DNA from: Owenia fusiformis
Taxonomy: Eukaryota > Annelida > Polychaeta > Sabellida > Oweniidae
NCBI GenBank assembly: GCA_903813345.2
Contig: CAIIXF020000011.1
Location: forward strand, 30,746,166 to 30,806,165
Direction: 5' to 3'
DNA: 60,000 nucleotides
Numbering within the stretch: position 1 is the first letter of the stretch; each line of letters starts with the position of its first letter. This document shows, piece after piece, positions 43,334-52,378 of this stretch. Both the position numbers and the translations under genes were made by a program. Under the pieces are notes generated by a model. The model was not told the origin of the DNA. It made no database searches and saw nothing but the letters and a program-made list of their open reading frames with translations.

Positions 43334-43738
43334 CTAACATAAATAGAGTTTATTTTCTGAGGTACAGGATATAAAATAATTAAACACATTCTCATTGCAT
43401 TTGTCTAGTAACTTACAATAGAAGTCTGTTCTTTCTTTGTTAAAGAAAGAACATTCTACAAGTCTGTGTTGGATAGAGTCATCTACATTATCTTTACATA
43501 ATATGCATTTTCCATCTGTCTTTCTTTGTGATTCATAATTGGAATATAGAGCAAATTTGTTACATCTTGCTAAGAATTTGAGCTTTGATCCATAGAAGTC
43601 ATTGTTTTGTTTCAGGTAGTTCTCTAAATTAGTGTGTTTCTTGATTTTTGAATAAAATTTTAAGGAGCTATATTCCTTAATACTAGAGTGAAACTCATTA
43701 ACATATTCATCCTTGCAAATAGACAAATAGTTGTCATA
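43334..43738 (-). pseudogene. LINE ORF2 C-terminal part after an in-frame TGA
   Basis: It lies in the same frame as the endonuclease/RT frame, directly after TGA at 43741-43739. It reads SICKDEYVNEFHSSIKEYS, then the finger CILCKDNVDDSIQHRLVEC (C-x2-C...H-x4-C) typical of LINE C-termini. The loss of one codon separates it from the main frame, so the element is probably inactive unless the stop is read through. Confidence 0.8.
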
Positions 43739-46700
43739 TCAATCACAATCTCTTCTATAAATTACATCATCGAGACCTCGTTTACACAGTAATTCTTTAA
43801 CATTAGATACATACTTCCACGAAGCTTCATTATCTTGCTCAAAGCGCTTCATGAGCGAGCAAAATATTTTATGTGAGAGGGAAGTCTTACAAGCTTTGTA
43901 CTTTAGATACATAAAATAATCAATAAGGCGTTTTTCATAAATTCCACATATAGGGCTCCAACCAAGATCTCCAATCAAAGCGGAGTGGGCAGGTTTGCAT
44001 TTTAATTGAAGTACTGCTTGAGCTGCTCTATATTGGATAGACTTAAGGGTTTTATTTGATTCTTTCGTTAGGGTAGACCATATTGAGCAGCTGTGAAGTA
44101 TCGCTGGTTCGAGCATTGACTTGTATATAGTGTTTCCAAATTCAATTCGATTGACATTGCAATGTTTTGTAAGTGTTGCTGAGGTATAATTATACATTTT
44201 ACGTGCCTTTTCCTTCACAAAATTATTAATATGATGTGAGTCTCTTAGGTTTTTATGAAACATATAACCAAGATATTTATAATCAGTCACCTCGGTTAGG
44301 TTAAGATCGCCCAATTTCCAGATCTTTTTACGGTCAATGTGCTTTCCTATCACCATAATTTTTGATTTTTTCCTGCTGAATTTAAAGCCCCATTTAATAC
44401 CAAAAGTATTTACAGTTTGGAGAAGCATTTTCAAATCGTTTTCATCTTTTCCTAAGAGAACAATGTCATCAGCGAATAGCAAGCATGGAATACGCTCATT
44501 ATCAAGATTAACACCGAGATTAGTTTTCATCAAGCTGTTTTCAAGGTCTGACATCACAATTAAAAAGAGAGTTGGAGAGAGAATGCATCCTTGCTTGACA
44601 CCAACATCAGATTCAAACCAGTCAGTGCAAAAATTGCCAAAAATAACTTTGTTTTGAACATTAGAGTATAGGTGTCTGAGAGTTCTCCAAAGTTTACCTT
44701 GTATGCCCTTTTCCCATAATTTTATAAAAAGCATATCTCTATCTAAGACATCAAAGGCTTTTGAGATGTCGATAAAAGCTAAATAAGTCTTTAAACGCTG
44801 TGATTTACGGATACCACATATTCCTTTCAGAGAAAAAATATGATTTTCTAAGCGATGTCCTTTTTGGAAAGCGCCTTGTAGATTGCCAAGGAGGTTATTT
44901 TCCTGAAGGTATGACATCATTTTCGATTCTATAAGGCTTGAGAAGACTTTGTAAACATTAGATGTGATCGTTATCCCTCTATAATTATCAAGCGTTTCTA
45001 AATCGCCACATTTGTGCAAGGGTTTCAATAAGCCATATTTCCATTCATCTGGAATGGTTTCATACATTTTAATAAGGGTAAAGAGATCTAATAATGGTTT
45101 GATTAAAGTATCTTTAGAATATTTAATGAATTCATTTGGTATTTGGTCTACACCTGTTGCTTTACCATTGCTAAGATTGGAGATGACACCTTGAATATCT
45201 GCATACTCAATTGAAATATCTGATATTGCATTACTTGATATGTCATTATTTGCTTCTAGAGCTTTGATTTTTGCAGCCAGATCTTTACTCTGGGTTTGGG
45301 GATTTCTACTTTTAGATCCCAATGAACTCCAATACTCTTTAAGTTTAACTTGGACAATCTTAGGGTCAGTAATGATCAAATCAGGATTATCAGGGTCTTT
45401 AATTTGGATGGGGAAATTACTTTTAGCATTAAATCTTTTGAGGGTTTTCCAGAAGCTTTTTGATGTTCCAGACTTACTTTTAGCATTTTGGGTAATGATT
45501 TTGATGTGATTTTGAATATATTTTTCTTGAATTTTTTTGGAAACCTGCCTTTTAAGATCAATATATCTATCCCAAAGTTCCTGTAAAACATTCGGATCAG
45601 CTGATTTTGATTTTGACCAGTAACGGAAAAAGCGACACGCCTCTTTCCTATTTTTGATAAGTTGTTTAATATCATTGTCCCAAAAACTACGACAATCATT
45701 AGAAATAATCTTAATTCCAACTGATGCTTTTCCTGCCTTGATTATTCTAGTTTTTATTGAATCCCACATACTTTCAACATCAACAAATGAACTCTTATCC
45801 CAGTCAAGGAATTCAGACTCAATAGTTCTCAAAAAACATTTCCAATCAGTTGTGTCATTGATATTCCATTTACTATAGGTGGGACGTTCAAAATTTGGGG
45901 GGTTATCCTGTTTCGATCTTTGTGGATCATGGGAGATATAAATACATAGTACATTATGGTCGCTGCCAATAGAATACTTGCCATCTTCATCTACCAACAT
46001 ATGTTCAAACAAGGGTAAGAATTTAGAATTAGCAATGGCATAATCGATAGTTGAACTGTGTTCATTGCGTGACCAAGTTATACTACCTTCACATTTATCA
46101 GATAGGTTTAAGATATGTGATTGTGAACTTTTACAGAAATCCTCTAATAGGTCGCCATTAGGACTTTTAGTACCATCTTTTCTGAATGATTTTATTTTCC
46201 CATTGAAATCACCCATGATTATGTATTTATCGTTCGGCTTTAGAGAGGACGTGTTTGAGAGAAGTTCATCAAACAGGTCTTCAGTGAGTACTGGCTCTTT
46301 GCCGTCACATGGAAAATAGACAACACATATATAAAACACAAGTGAACATTTTTTAACCTTCAACCAGTACCTTTCAAATTCATCATCTTTCGAATTAAAA
46401 ACATTATCATCTATGGTAGCAATATCGTTTTTTACAAATAAACCTATACCACCACCTTGTTTACCCTTCCTGTTTTTACCATTCCATGAATATTCAGAGT
46501 TTATTATTGATAATGGTTGATTGGTATCATTTAAGAATGTTTCTGAAATGGCATAAATATCAAATTGCTCCTTATCGAGAAGTGATTGAAGCTCAATTTG
46601 CTTTGAGAGGCCCAACCTCTGGACATTGTTAAAGCATAACTTAAGGTAGCATTTTGAGGTTTTTGTTTTATGTCCACGTCTATGCTTTCTTTTAGAATGT

Positions 46701-46759
46701 ATTTTATTACAGTTTTTCATTCTGTGATGAAGTTCAGTGTCTGGGGGTAAGGCTGACAC
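43739..46759 (-). CDS. LINE endonuclease/reverse transcriptase
   Basis: A 1006-residue frame. The N-terminal endonuclease has LKLCFNNVQRLGLSKQIELQ, the E in AISETFLN, GDFNGKI, and the end SDHNVL. The reverse transcriptase spans about residues 480-760: KATGVDQIPNEFIKYS, PLHKCGDLETLDNYRGIT, AFIDISKAFDVLDR, GVKQGCILSPTLF and the catalytic FADDIVLLG, then FKFSRKKSK. All catalytic Asp residues are present. It performs target-primed reverse transcription. The frame is closed early by TGA at 43741-43739. The first ATG (46759) is the first after a TAG that ends the upstream frame. Confidence 0.92.
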   Translation of the reverse strand: MSALPPDTELHHRMKNCNKIHSKRKHRRGHKTKTSKCYLKLCFNNVQRLGLSKQIELQSLLDKEQFDIYAISETFLNDTNQPLSIINSEYSWNGKNRKGKQGGGIGLFVKNDIATIDDNVFNSKDDEFERYWLKVKKCSLVFYICVVYFPCDGKEPVLTEDLFDELLSNTSSLKPNDKYIIMGDFNGKIKSFRKDGTKSPNGDLLEDFCKSSQSHILNLSDKCEGSITWSRNEHSSTIDYAIANSKFLPLFEHMLVDEDGKYSIGSDHNVLCIYISHDPQRSKQDNPPNFERPTYSKWNINDTTDWKCFLRTIESEFLDWDKSSFVDVESMWDSIKTRIIKAGKASVGIKIISNDCRSFWDNDIKQLIKNRKEACRFFRYWSKSKSADPNVLQELWDRYIDLKRQVSKKIQEKYIQNHIKIITQNAKSKSGTSKSFWKTLKRFNAKSNFPIQIKDPDNPDLIITDPKIVQVKLKEYWSSLGSKSRNPQTQSKDLAAKIKALEANNDISSNAISDISIEYADIQGVISNLSNGKATGVDQIPNEFIKYSKDTLIKPLLDLFTLIKMYETIPDEWKYGLLKPLHKCGDLETLDNYRGITITSNVYKVFSSLIESKMMSYLQENNLLGNLQGAFQKGHRLENHIFSLKGICGIRKSQRLKTYLAFIDISKAFDVLDRDMLFIKLWEKGIQGKLWRTLRHLYSNVQNKVIFGNFCTDWFESDVGVKQGCILSPTLFLIVMSDLENSLMKTNLGVNLDNERIPCLLFADDIVLLGKDENDLKMLLQTVNTFGIKWGFKFSRKKSKIMVIGKHIDRKKIWKLGDLNLTEVTDYKYLGYMFHKNLRDSHHINNFVKEKARKMYNYTSATLTKHCNVNRIEFGNTIYKSMLEPAILHSCSIWSTLTKESNKTLKSIQYRAAQAVLQLKCKPAHSALIGDLGWSPICGIYEKRLIDYFMYLKYKACKTSLSHKIFCSLMKRFEQDNEASWKYVSNVKELLCKRGLDDVIYRRDCD

Positions 46760-46771
46760 ATAGCCATCGAC

Positions 46772-47299
46772 CTATTGTGTGGTTATAGAGGATGATTTCT
46801 TAGTACACCTGGATTCCTTGTGCCCCAGGGAATTACATCCATAGCAACGCACTGAAGAAGGATGCCAACATGTTGAAGCCAGGTGTGAGGTTTCGCCGCA
46901 TTTAAAGCAGGCAGGCTTATTGTTTGTGTCATTTTGGGGTGATACACTTGAGCTTGTCCGGTTGGCTGGGTGCCGTCTAGCATTTTTTCTGTTCACAGTT
47001 TGCCATTCCGCATTATTGTCATTGTTCGAGGAATTGGTGACCTTGGCATGAGTATTGGTGTGACGTTTATTGTGTTGAAAGGATTTTGTGATGTCATTAC
47101 AGTGGTTTGGCTTGGCTTTCAACTTCATATTCTTTGCCAAGCTGTTTGACCCTGCTTTAGAGAGATGCAGACCATGGGAGTCTAAAAATCCTGTATTAAT
47201 GGCATTGTTCTGTAGGCGAAAGGTTTCATCATTATTAATGAAGGTCAGCTTGGTGTCATTCTGGCATAGATCATATATCATTTCAAACAAACATATCAC
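46772..47299 (-). pseudogene. LINE ORF1 fragment: esterase end plus zinc knuckles
   Basis: The frame begins with the end of an SGNH-type esterase block (LTFINNDETF, then DSHGLHLSKAGSNSLA, with the D-x-x-H-like catalytic pair). It continues with a basic linker and two zinc knuckles, CFKCGETSHLASTC and CYGCNSLGHKESRC. It ends with TAG at 46774-46772 in the same frame as the following EN/RT frame, with only five codons to the next ATG. The N-terminus is lost by 5' truncation. Confidence 0.8.
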
Positions 47300-47689
47300 A
47301 ATTTAATCGTTGCATTTCCATTAGTTGGAACCGATTTACGTTCAAATTGCTTTAACAATGTCAATTAACATTTACAGCAAAGTAATAATCATCACGCATG
47401 ACAAATTTTTGCATTGCTGTGCGCGCATCAACTTTTTGTATAATACCAAGACGAGTGCAACATTTTACAAGCTGCGCAGAAAATTCTATTAAAAGTCTAT
47501 TTGTATTAACATTTAATAAAAAACAAAAATCGCATAATTCACCTTTTTAAAATCCAAAATCACAAACTTTGAGCGCTTAATTTAGGAATTTATAATGCAA
47601 AAAATTGAAATGCCAGACATGAATATATATCAAATGTAAAATGCACAAGTGTCTCCACAGTGTTCTACACAGTGGTGCATTTCTCCACG

Positions 47690-47697
47690 TATTTATA
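47690..47697 (-). promoter_or_regulatory. TATA box in right foldback arm
   Basis: TATTTATA on the plus strand, reading TATAAATA inward on the minus strand, is the inverted partner of 42872-42879. It is part of the long terminal repeat of the foldback. Confidence 0.4.
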
Positions 47698-48115
47698 GCC
47701 AAATTCTGGTCCCGCTCTGACACCTCTATACCAACGCCAAAGAAAAGTTCATCGCCGCCATGGAACGCTGCGACAACGTCCGACACCGTTCCAACAACCC
47801 CATGTACGCTGATAAAACGCTAACAACCGCTCCACCGACGTTTGTGCAACGTTTAATCGCCGCCCGGGCAACGCTGGCGAAGCAGCGGTGGTCCAGCGTT
47901 TAAGATTTCTGCGTTGGTCTAGCGGATTCAAGCGTCCACGAACTTGCGTCTAGCGGTGCCAAACTTTAACTGGGCGTTGGTGGAGCGGTGATAAACTTTG
48001 CCAGGGCGTAAAATTGTCCCTTTTTCAACGCTCGCAATATTTTGAGCAGCTCAAAACTTTTGGAGCGTTAGGATGGCCACTCGAGAAATATCCGCGTTGG
48101 CCGAGCGTTTACAGC

Positions 48116-48436
48116 GTTGCTATGGCTCAGTGGCAGAGAGAGTCAAGGTTACCAATATCGCTTGGCCCCGGGTTCGATTCCCGGTTCAGACAAGTTTGTT
48201 TGTGCGTTATGTAATTCTGGGTGTTTGACTGAGTGGTTCACGACTCGTATAGAAGGCTGTGGTGTGTACATGTATGTCTGTGTACCTGTGCACATAAAAG
48301 AAAACAGGGCTCCTCCATGGAGGGGTTTCTGGCTCTATCTTCGAGTGTAAAATACGTAAAATACGGAATATACCAATGAGGTATTGCTCGCCAAATATGG
48401 CGGTAACCAAGATATAATAATAATAATAATAAAAAA
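48116..48436 (+). mobile_element. tRNA-derived SINE
   Basis: The head has a polymerase III A box TGGCTCAGTGG (48123) and a B box GGTTCGATTCC (48171) at tRNA-like spacing. A non-tRNA body of about 230 bp follows (GTACATGTATGTCTGTGTAC, CCATGGAGGGGTTTCTGGCT). It ends in an ATAATAATAATAATAA tail at about 48413. It sits in the right arm of the foldback. The head cannot be a working tRNA gene because the acceptor stem is not complementary. Target duplication not identified. Confidence 0.75.
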
Positions 48437-48770
48437 TTAACGGATGCCAACTTTTGTTAAACGGTGGTGAACGTTTACGAGCGTTGATGATTTTTTTCAA
48501 CGTTCAAGGAACGCTCCAGCAACGTTTAGGCGGTGTGACCGGGCCTTAAGGAATCAAGAGAAACTATTGTACCAACAGTAAAATTATAAACCATCATCCC
48601 AACATCACTTTAAAAGTACTAAATGGTGAAAAACTGCAGAATGTTGATGGAAATGTGGCTAGGGGATAGGGGTGTCTCTCAACCCCCCCCCCCTGGACTA
48701 GTAAATGTGGTATGCCAAAGTCCAATTCACTTCTACATGTGCTCTAGGTTTTGCAATTTTGTTGGCATTT

Positions 48771-49390
48771 TTAGCTCACATGGTGAGATATTGCAATCAA
48801 CCACTTGTTCGTCTGTCTGTCAACAATAGTGGCATGTTTCAAAACCTTTGTCGATAAGATCAATGCAGAAAACTCCCCTATGACTTCTGGTTCAGAAGCT
48901 CGCCCATTTTCAAAATGGCTGGCATTTTTGTCTCGCAAAATTCACTTTTGGACCATTTGGTAGCTTTATAAATAAATTCAGGTGTCTTCCATTGTAAAAA
49001 CACATGTTAATGTAAAGAGTACTGTAGTAGTATGTTATAATTTTGTTACAAAAAAAAAATTATATCTGTTTTTTTATTTTCAGCTATTTTAGTTAACGTT
49101 GATTTGTCCATCTGTCTCTCAGTTAGTCCACAATAGTGGCACGTTCTAAAACCTCTGTCGATAGGATTCCCGTTTTAAGTTATTTCTCTTGAACATCAAT
49201 ACAGAAAGCTCCCCTATGACTCTTGGTTCAGACCTCGACTATTTTCAAAATAGCTGACATTTTTGTTTCACAAAATACACTTCAATCAGTCAATCCATAA
49301 TAGTGGCATGTTTTAAGACCTTAGTCGATATGATTCCCATTTTATTTTTTGTCTGCCATTCACTTTTGAGCAACACCATGTGAGCTCAGT
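48771..49390 (+). repeat. AGCTCAC...GTGAGCT dispersed repeat with internal tandem copies
   Basis: Left end TTTTTAGCTCACATGGTGAG and right end CAACACCATGTGAGCTCAGT are inverted. Inside, a block with CACAATAGTGGCACGTTCTA, CCCCTATGACTCTTGGTTCA and TTTTCAAAATAGCTGACATT repeats about three times (48825, 49130, 49297), the last truncated. A similar TTAGCTCAC element is widespread in molluscs to my knowledge, which is one reason for the organism guess. Confidence 0.6.
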
Positions 49391-49496
49391 ACCCATGGTA
49401 CTATTTATTATTAGTAGAGGTCATGTTTTGTTAGTATTGGACTTGAGACATTAGAGAGGTTACACACATTCGAGAGAACTAGTATTAGGACCCCAG

Positions 49497-49635
49497 AATT
49501 GTTGTCCACCTCTCAACTAGTTTAACTTTGGACCTTATTATTAAAGATATCTTCCCTCACACCTTCATTCTCAATCAGGCAAATGAAGTGATGTGAAAAA
49601 TAGCTGATAGGGGACCATAAGTTTCAACGTTTCTA
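49497..49635 (+). repeat. Dispersed short repeat, CCACCTCTCAA family, diverged copy
   Basis: GTCCACCTCTCAACTAGTTT, CTCAATCAGGCAAATGAAG and GATAGGGGACCATAAG follow the same order as 25785-25935 and 57355-57500. Confidence 0.55.
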
Positions 49636-50486
49636 GAACAAGTTAATTAAAATAGTGCGATCTTAACCTCCCTAATAAATGTAATTGTTGACTCAACAAC
49701 TGGTCCGATGGAATCATTTTTTGTTTGTGTATATTTATACAAAGATAGTATTTGTGAAACAATGCATGGTGTTTTTTAACTGTATAATTATATGTAAATG
49801 TCTTGTAATTGATTTTGTGAGGAAACCAAGTGTTTGGTTTGAAACACAATAAAATCTTGAATCTTGAATCTAGTATACACCACACACTCAATGGAATTAA
49901 TTGTGGTGTTTAGACATTTCAAAGATTCTCAATGTTTAACATTTAAGCTAAGTGTGTATGTTTGGAATATTTATGCAATCCTGATTGGAGTCACATATTG
50001 TATTTTCAACTCATTCCATATATGATGTGAATCATGAAAAGACTGAGGAGAATATTGGTTTTATAAAATGTTTAAAAATGAGTTATCTTCTTATTTTTTC
50101 TTGCATTTCTGCATTTATTCCCAACATTTATTTTACAGAGGAGACAAGGTATATATAGTATAATCATGTTCAATACTACTCGTGTATGTAATACCTCATG
50201 TATCATCAGTGATCAACCAGATACAGAAAACCTGTTCAAAGTAAATATGCTATATAAGGACAGCATAAAAATATCATATAGAGAGGTATTCAAAATATCT
50301 TAGGTGCTCACATTGGCAAAGATTACACACATACAAAGGTTTAACTGCACTCAAACTGCATAAAACAGTCAACTTAACATTTATAATTGATTGGGAAATG
50401 CAGGGGATATGCTCCATTGATTGAACAGGATATTATACACAACGATTCATTCATGAAAATATAGGCAACTTGAAACAAACCTTATC
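49636..50486 (+). other. Gene-free A+T-rich stretch
   Basis: About 850 bp without recognisable features. A CACAATAAAATCTTGAATCTTG run at 49845-49867 includes AATAAA and a duplicated TTGAATC word, suggestive of the 3' end of a short retroposon, but nothing supports a gene. Confidence 0.4.
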
Positions 50487-50569
50487 TACACCACGGTGTA
50501 TAACCCAAACGCTCCTACATGCACGACGGAGCGTTTCATTTACGCGGAAACGCTCCGTAGCGAAATAAA

Positions 50570-50599
50570 ATGGCGGCTAATGAAGATTTCACTATGACC
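50570..50599 (+). CDS. Putative first exon of a 46-residue gene in the type A transposon
   Basis: ATG in AAAATGGCGGCTA opens MAANEDFTMT and meets the donor GTAAGT in phase 0. Length (10 codons), phase and distance from the CACGGTG end agree with the exon in the other CACGGTG type (MADEENSIMD). Upstream is a GAAACGCTCCG decamer 12 bp from the AATAAAATGG. Confidence 0.5.
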
Positions 50600-50992
50600 G
50601 TAAGTATTGTTTCTCTCGTTTCTCTTACATATCATATGTTATGGTGAAATATTATGTACCATTCGATGAACAATACCGTGAGCAAAGATCTTATTTATTC
50701 AACTTCTGGTGGTAAACTGTTATTTGCTTGATCAAAGCTCCGTAGTGTAGATCGAAGGAATCTGAAGATGACGATTGACCACAAATTACGAATTAAACTA
50801 GTATTTCTATGAAAACGTTAATATTTCTGTTAAAGTAGTAGATCACAAACTCGTATATTCTCATTTCTTAAAATCCTAGTCCAAATCCATTACTTGTTCT
50901 CAAGAAATCGCTTGTTTTCCTCGAAACGCTCCCTCGATTTAGAACACAATTTTAGAAACGCTCTTACCATTTTGTTTTGATATCATTTTCAG

Positions 50993-51103
50993 ATTATTAG
51001 AGAAGAGTTCCGAATCGAATCTATCTCTCAAAAACGTGTTGTACTTGTTAGGCAAATTGAAACATCTGAACCTGCAGGTGGTGCTAAACGTGCAACTAGC
51101 TGA
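50993..51103 (+). CDS. Putative second exon of the transposon-borne small gene
   Basis: It opens after TGATATCATTTTCAG in phase 0 and reads IIREEFRIESISQKRVVLVR, then QIETSEPAGGAKRATS, stop TGA. With the first exon it makes a 46-residue, charged, non-membrane protein with a basic C-terminal patch. I do not recognise the family. The 393-bp intron has good splice sites. No poly(A) AATAAA is seen close downstream. It could be a deletion remnant of a transposase, a passenger gene, or chance. Confidence 0.45.
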   Translation: MIREEFRIESISQKRVVLVRQIETSEPAGGAKRATS

Positions 51104-52189
51104 TTGAAGCCTACATTAGATGATGTCATGCCTACATGTGTGCTAGATCATAAAACTATAGAAAAAAACGAAAATTAATATGTGAATTAATCTTTCTTCT
51201 TTTGATGCCAAGGGGTATAATAGATCTTAATTTCTTTCTCTTCATGAAAAGGAAAGGCAAGCTATATATTTCCTAATGAGATCTAGATTACCGGAGCGTT
51301 TCCAGTTCACTGTGTTAACCAGATCGGAGCGTTTCTTGAATATGAGAATGTCATCATTTTTAAGACTTGATTTTCGGTCATCAAATCACTATTACGATAA
51401 TGTATGATGCGTTGAAGCATTGGAATTTGACTAAAATATACGTTGGTGCTCTAATCTTGGCTCAACTAATCACATGTATCGACAAAATGGGTTTTGACCG
51501 GTAGAATGACAAATACGTTTTTGGATTTTGATAACTATACTGCTTCGTACAGCTCTTCCTAATTGCTTCAACGTAAACAGCCAGCCAAGTACAACATGAA
51601 TATCACACCCATCGAATGGTATACTCGAAATATGTAACTCATACCTCTTATTCCCATTATTGGGGAAATCGTCAGACAGCTCATCATTCCCGCCAGCCAG
51701 TTTTCCTACTCCGGAGCGTTTCTTTGTTTAATTTCAGTAATGAAAAGCTCTGTCGTGCATGTAGGAGCGTTTGGGTTATACACCGTGTACACTAATGACA
51801 TCTTATCTGGGTGTGCTGTACTAGAAGCATGGTCCCATTGGACCCCATTATATTAGATTATCATAATCCTAATCCTTAAGGAATGATTAAAATATTTTAA
51901 GTGATGAAACATACGTTATGGTACAATGTAACTTTGCATGAAAATTTTTTAAAAAATTTATGGATGATGGTGAAAATGATGAATGAATTTTGAAAAAATG
52001 CTTGTTAATGGGTGGATTAAACACAGATTATGAGATAATCCAATTGATCTAATTCTTGGAACCATTCTTTGAACTTTTCTTAAAGATGACACATTGGACT
52101 TCCATATGCATTTATTTTTTACAGCCAGAAACTACTCGCAAAAAATTATCAACTGTCAAAAATCTGTTGCACTAACTTCCCTCACCCTT

Positions 52190-52378
52190 TCCTCATAGTA
52201 CATCAGGGGTGGTGTCCCACGTGTCAACATCGGATAAAAACTAAGTTTCATTTCATTATGGTTTCACCCCTCCTCTCATACAACAGTTTCTAAATGAAGT
52301 TAACTTTGGTGATCAACTACCCTGCGTGCAGTGTCTAATTAAACTACAGAAGAGAAAGATGTAATGAGCATCAGAATG
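52190..52378 (+). repeat. Copy of ARID1 downstream block, second piece
   Basis: It matches 11165-11356: CATCAGGGGTGGTGTCCC, CCCCTCCTCTCATACAACAG, CTACCCTGCGTG and GTAATGAGCATCAGAATG. It resumes at 53549. Confidence 0.88.

Larger units (their letters stand above)
43090..47310 (-). mobile_element. 5'-truncated non-LTR retrotransposon (LINE)
   Basis: It is read on the minus strand: an esterase-like fragment, CCHC zinc knuckles, an AP endonuclease, a reverse transcriptase and a C-terminal Cys/His finger. It ends in an (AAATA)n-type tail at 43090-43145. It begins inside the esterase-like block near 47300, where host foldback sequence resumes. Two in-frame stops interrupt what is otherwise one continuous frame. 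The SGNH-esterase plus knuckle plus EN plus RT order recalls CR1/L2-like and related clades; I do not assign it further. Confidence 0.88.
42620..48546 (+). mobile_element. Foldback transposon, AGGCCCGGTCACACCG-ended, TAA target duplication, with nested LINE and SINE
   Basis: Ends AGGCCCGGTCACACCGCC and GGCGGTGTGACCGGGCCT are inverted and flanked by TAA (42617-42619 and 48547-48549). Pairing continues through GTTGCTGGAGCGTTCCTTGA and ACGTTGAAAAAA. Both arms consist of degenerate words around AGCGTTGG and TAGCGGT. Each carries a TATA box pointing inward. The 3-bp TAA suggests PIF/Harbinger-type mobilisation, as for the foldback at 37082. Without the LINE and SINE it would be roughly 1.4 kb. Confidence 0.85.
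50492..51787 (+). mobile_element. CACGGTG-ended TIR transposon (Transib/RAG-like ends), type A
   Basis: Ends CACGGTGTATAACCCAAACG and CGTTTGGGTTATACACCGTG are inverted over about 36 bp without mismatch and about 50 bp in all. A perfect 5-bp duplication TACAC flanks it (50487-50491 and 51788-51792). A decamer GAAACGCTCC or its complement occurs nine times, mostly pointing inward from each side. A 10-codon exon with donor lies at 50570 and a matching terminal exon at 50993. It has no recognisable transposase. Transib is the leading assignment from heptamer and duplication length. Confidence 0.8.
40583..52183 (+). mobile_element. 11.6-kb insertion with ~300-bp inverted arms
   Basis: The arm 40583-40870 (GAGGGAAGTTAGTGCAACAG, TTTTTGACAGTTGATAATTT, GAGTAGTTTCTGGCTG) is inverted at 51895-52183, with roughly four bases in five matching. 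The outer flanks join as one continuous sequence in the block at 11140-11190, which shows the interval was inserted. No target duplication is clear, and no transposase of its own is recognised. Nested inside are a possible TIR element (41118), a foldback with LINE and SINE (42620), a mollusc-type repeat (48771) and a CACGGTG transposon (50492). Confidence 0.72.

Noticed and set aside
43734-43760. A frameshift separating LINE domains
   Set aside because: Reading the minus strand shows a single in-frame TGA and no shift in register.
48116-48195. A functional tRNA gene
   Set aside because: A and B boxes are present, but the cloverleaf stems do not pair and a SINE body and tail follow.
50492-50540. 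A RAG recombination signal sequence with nonamer
   Set aside because: Only the heptamer-like CACGGTG is present; no A-rich nonamer at 12 or 23 bp spacing.
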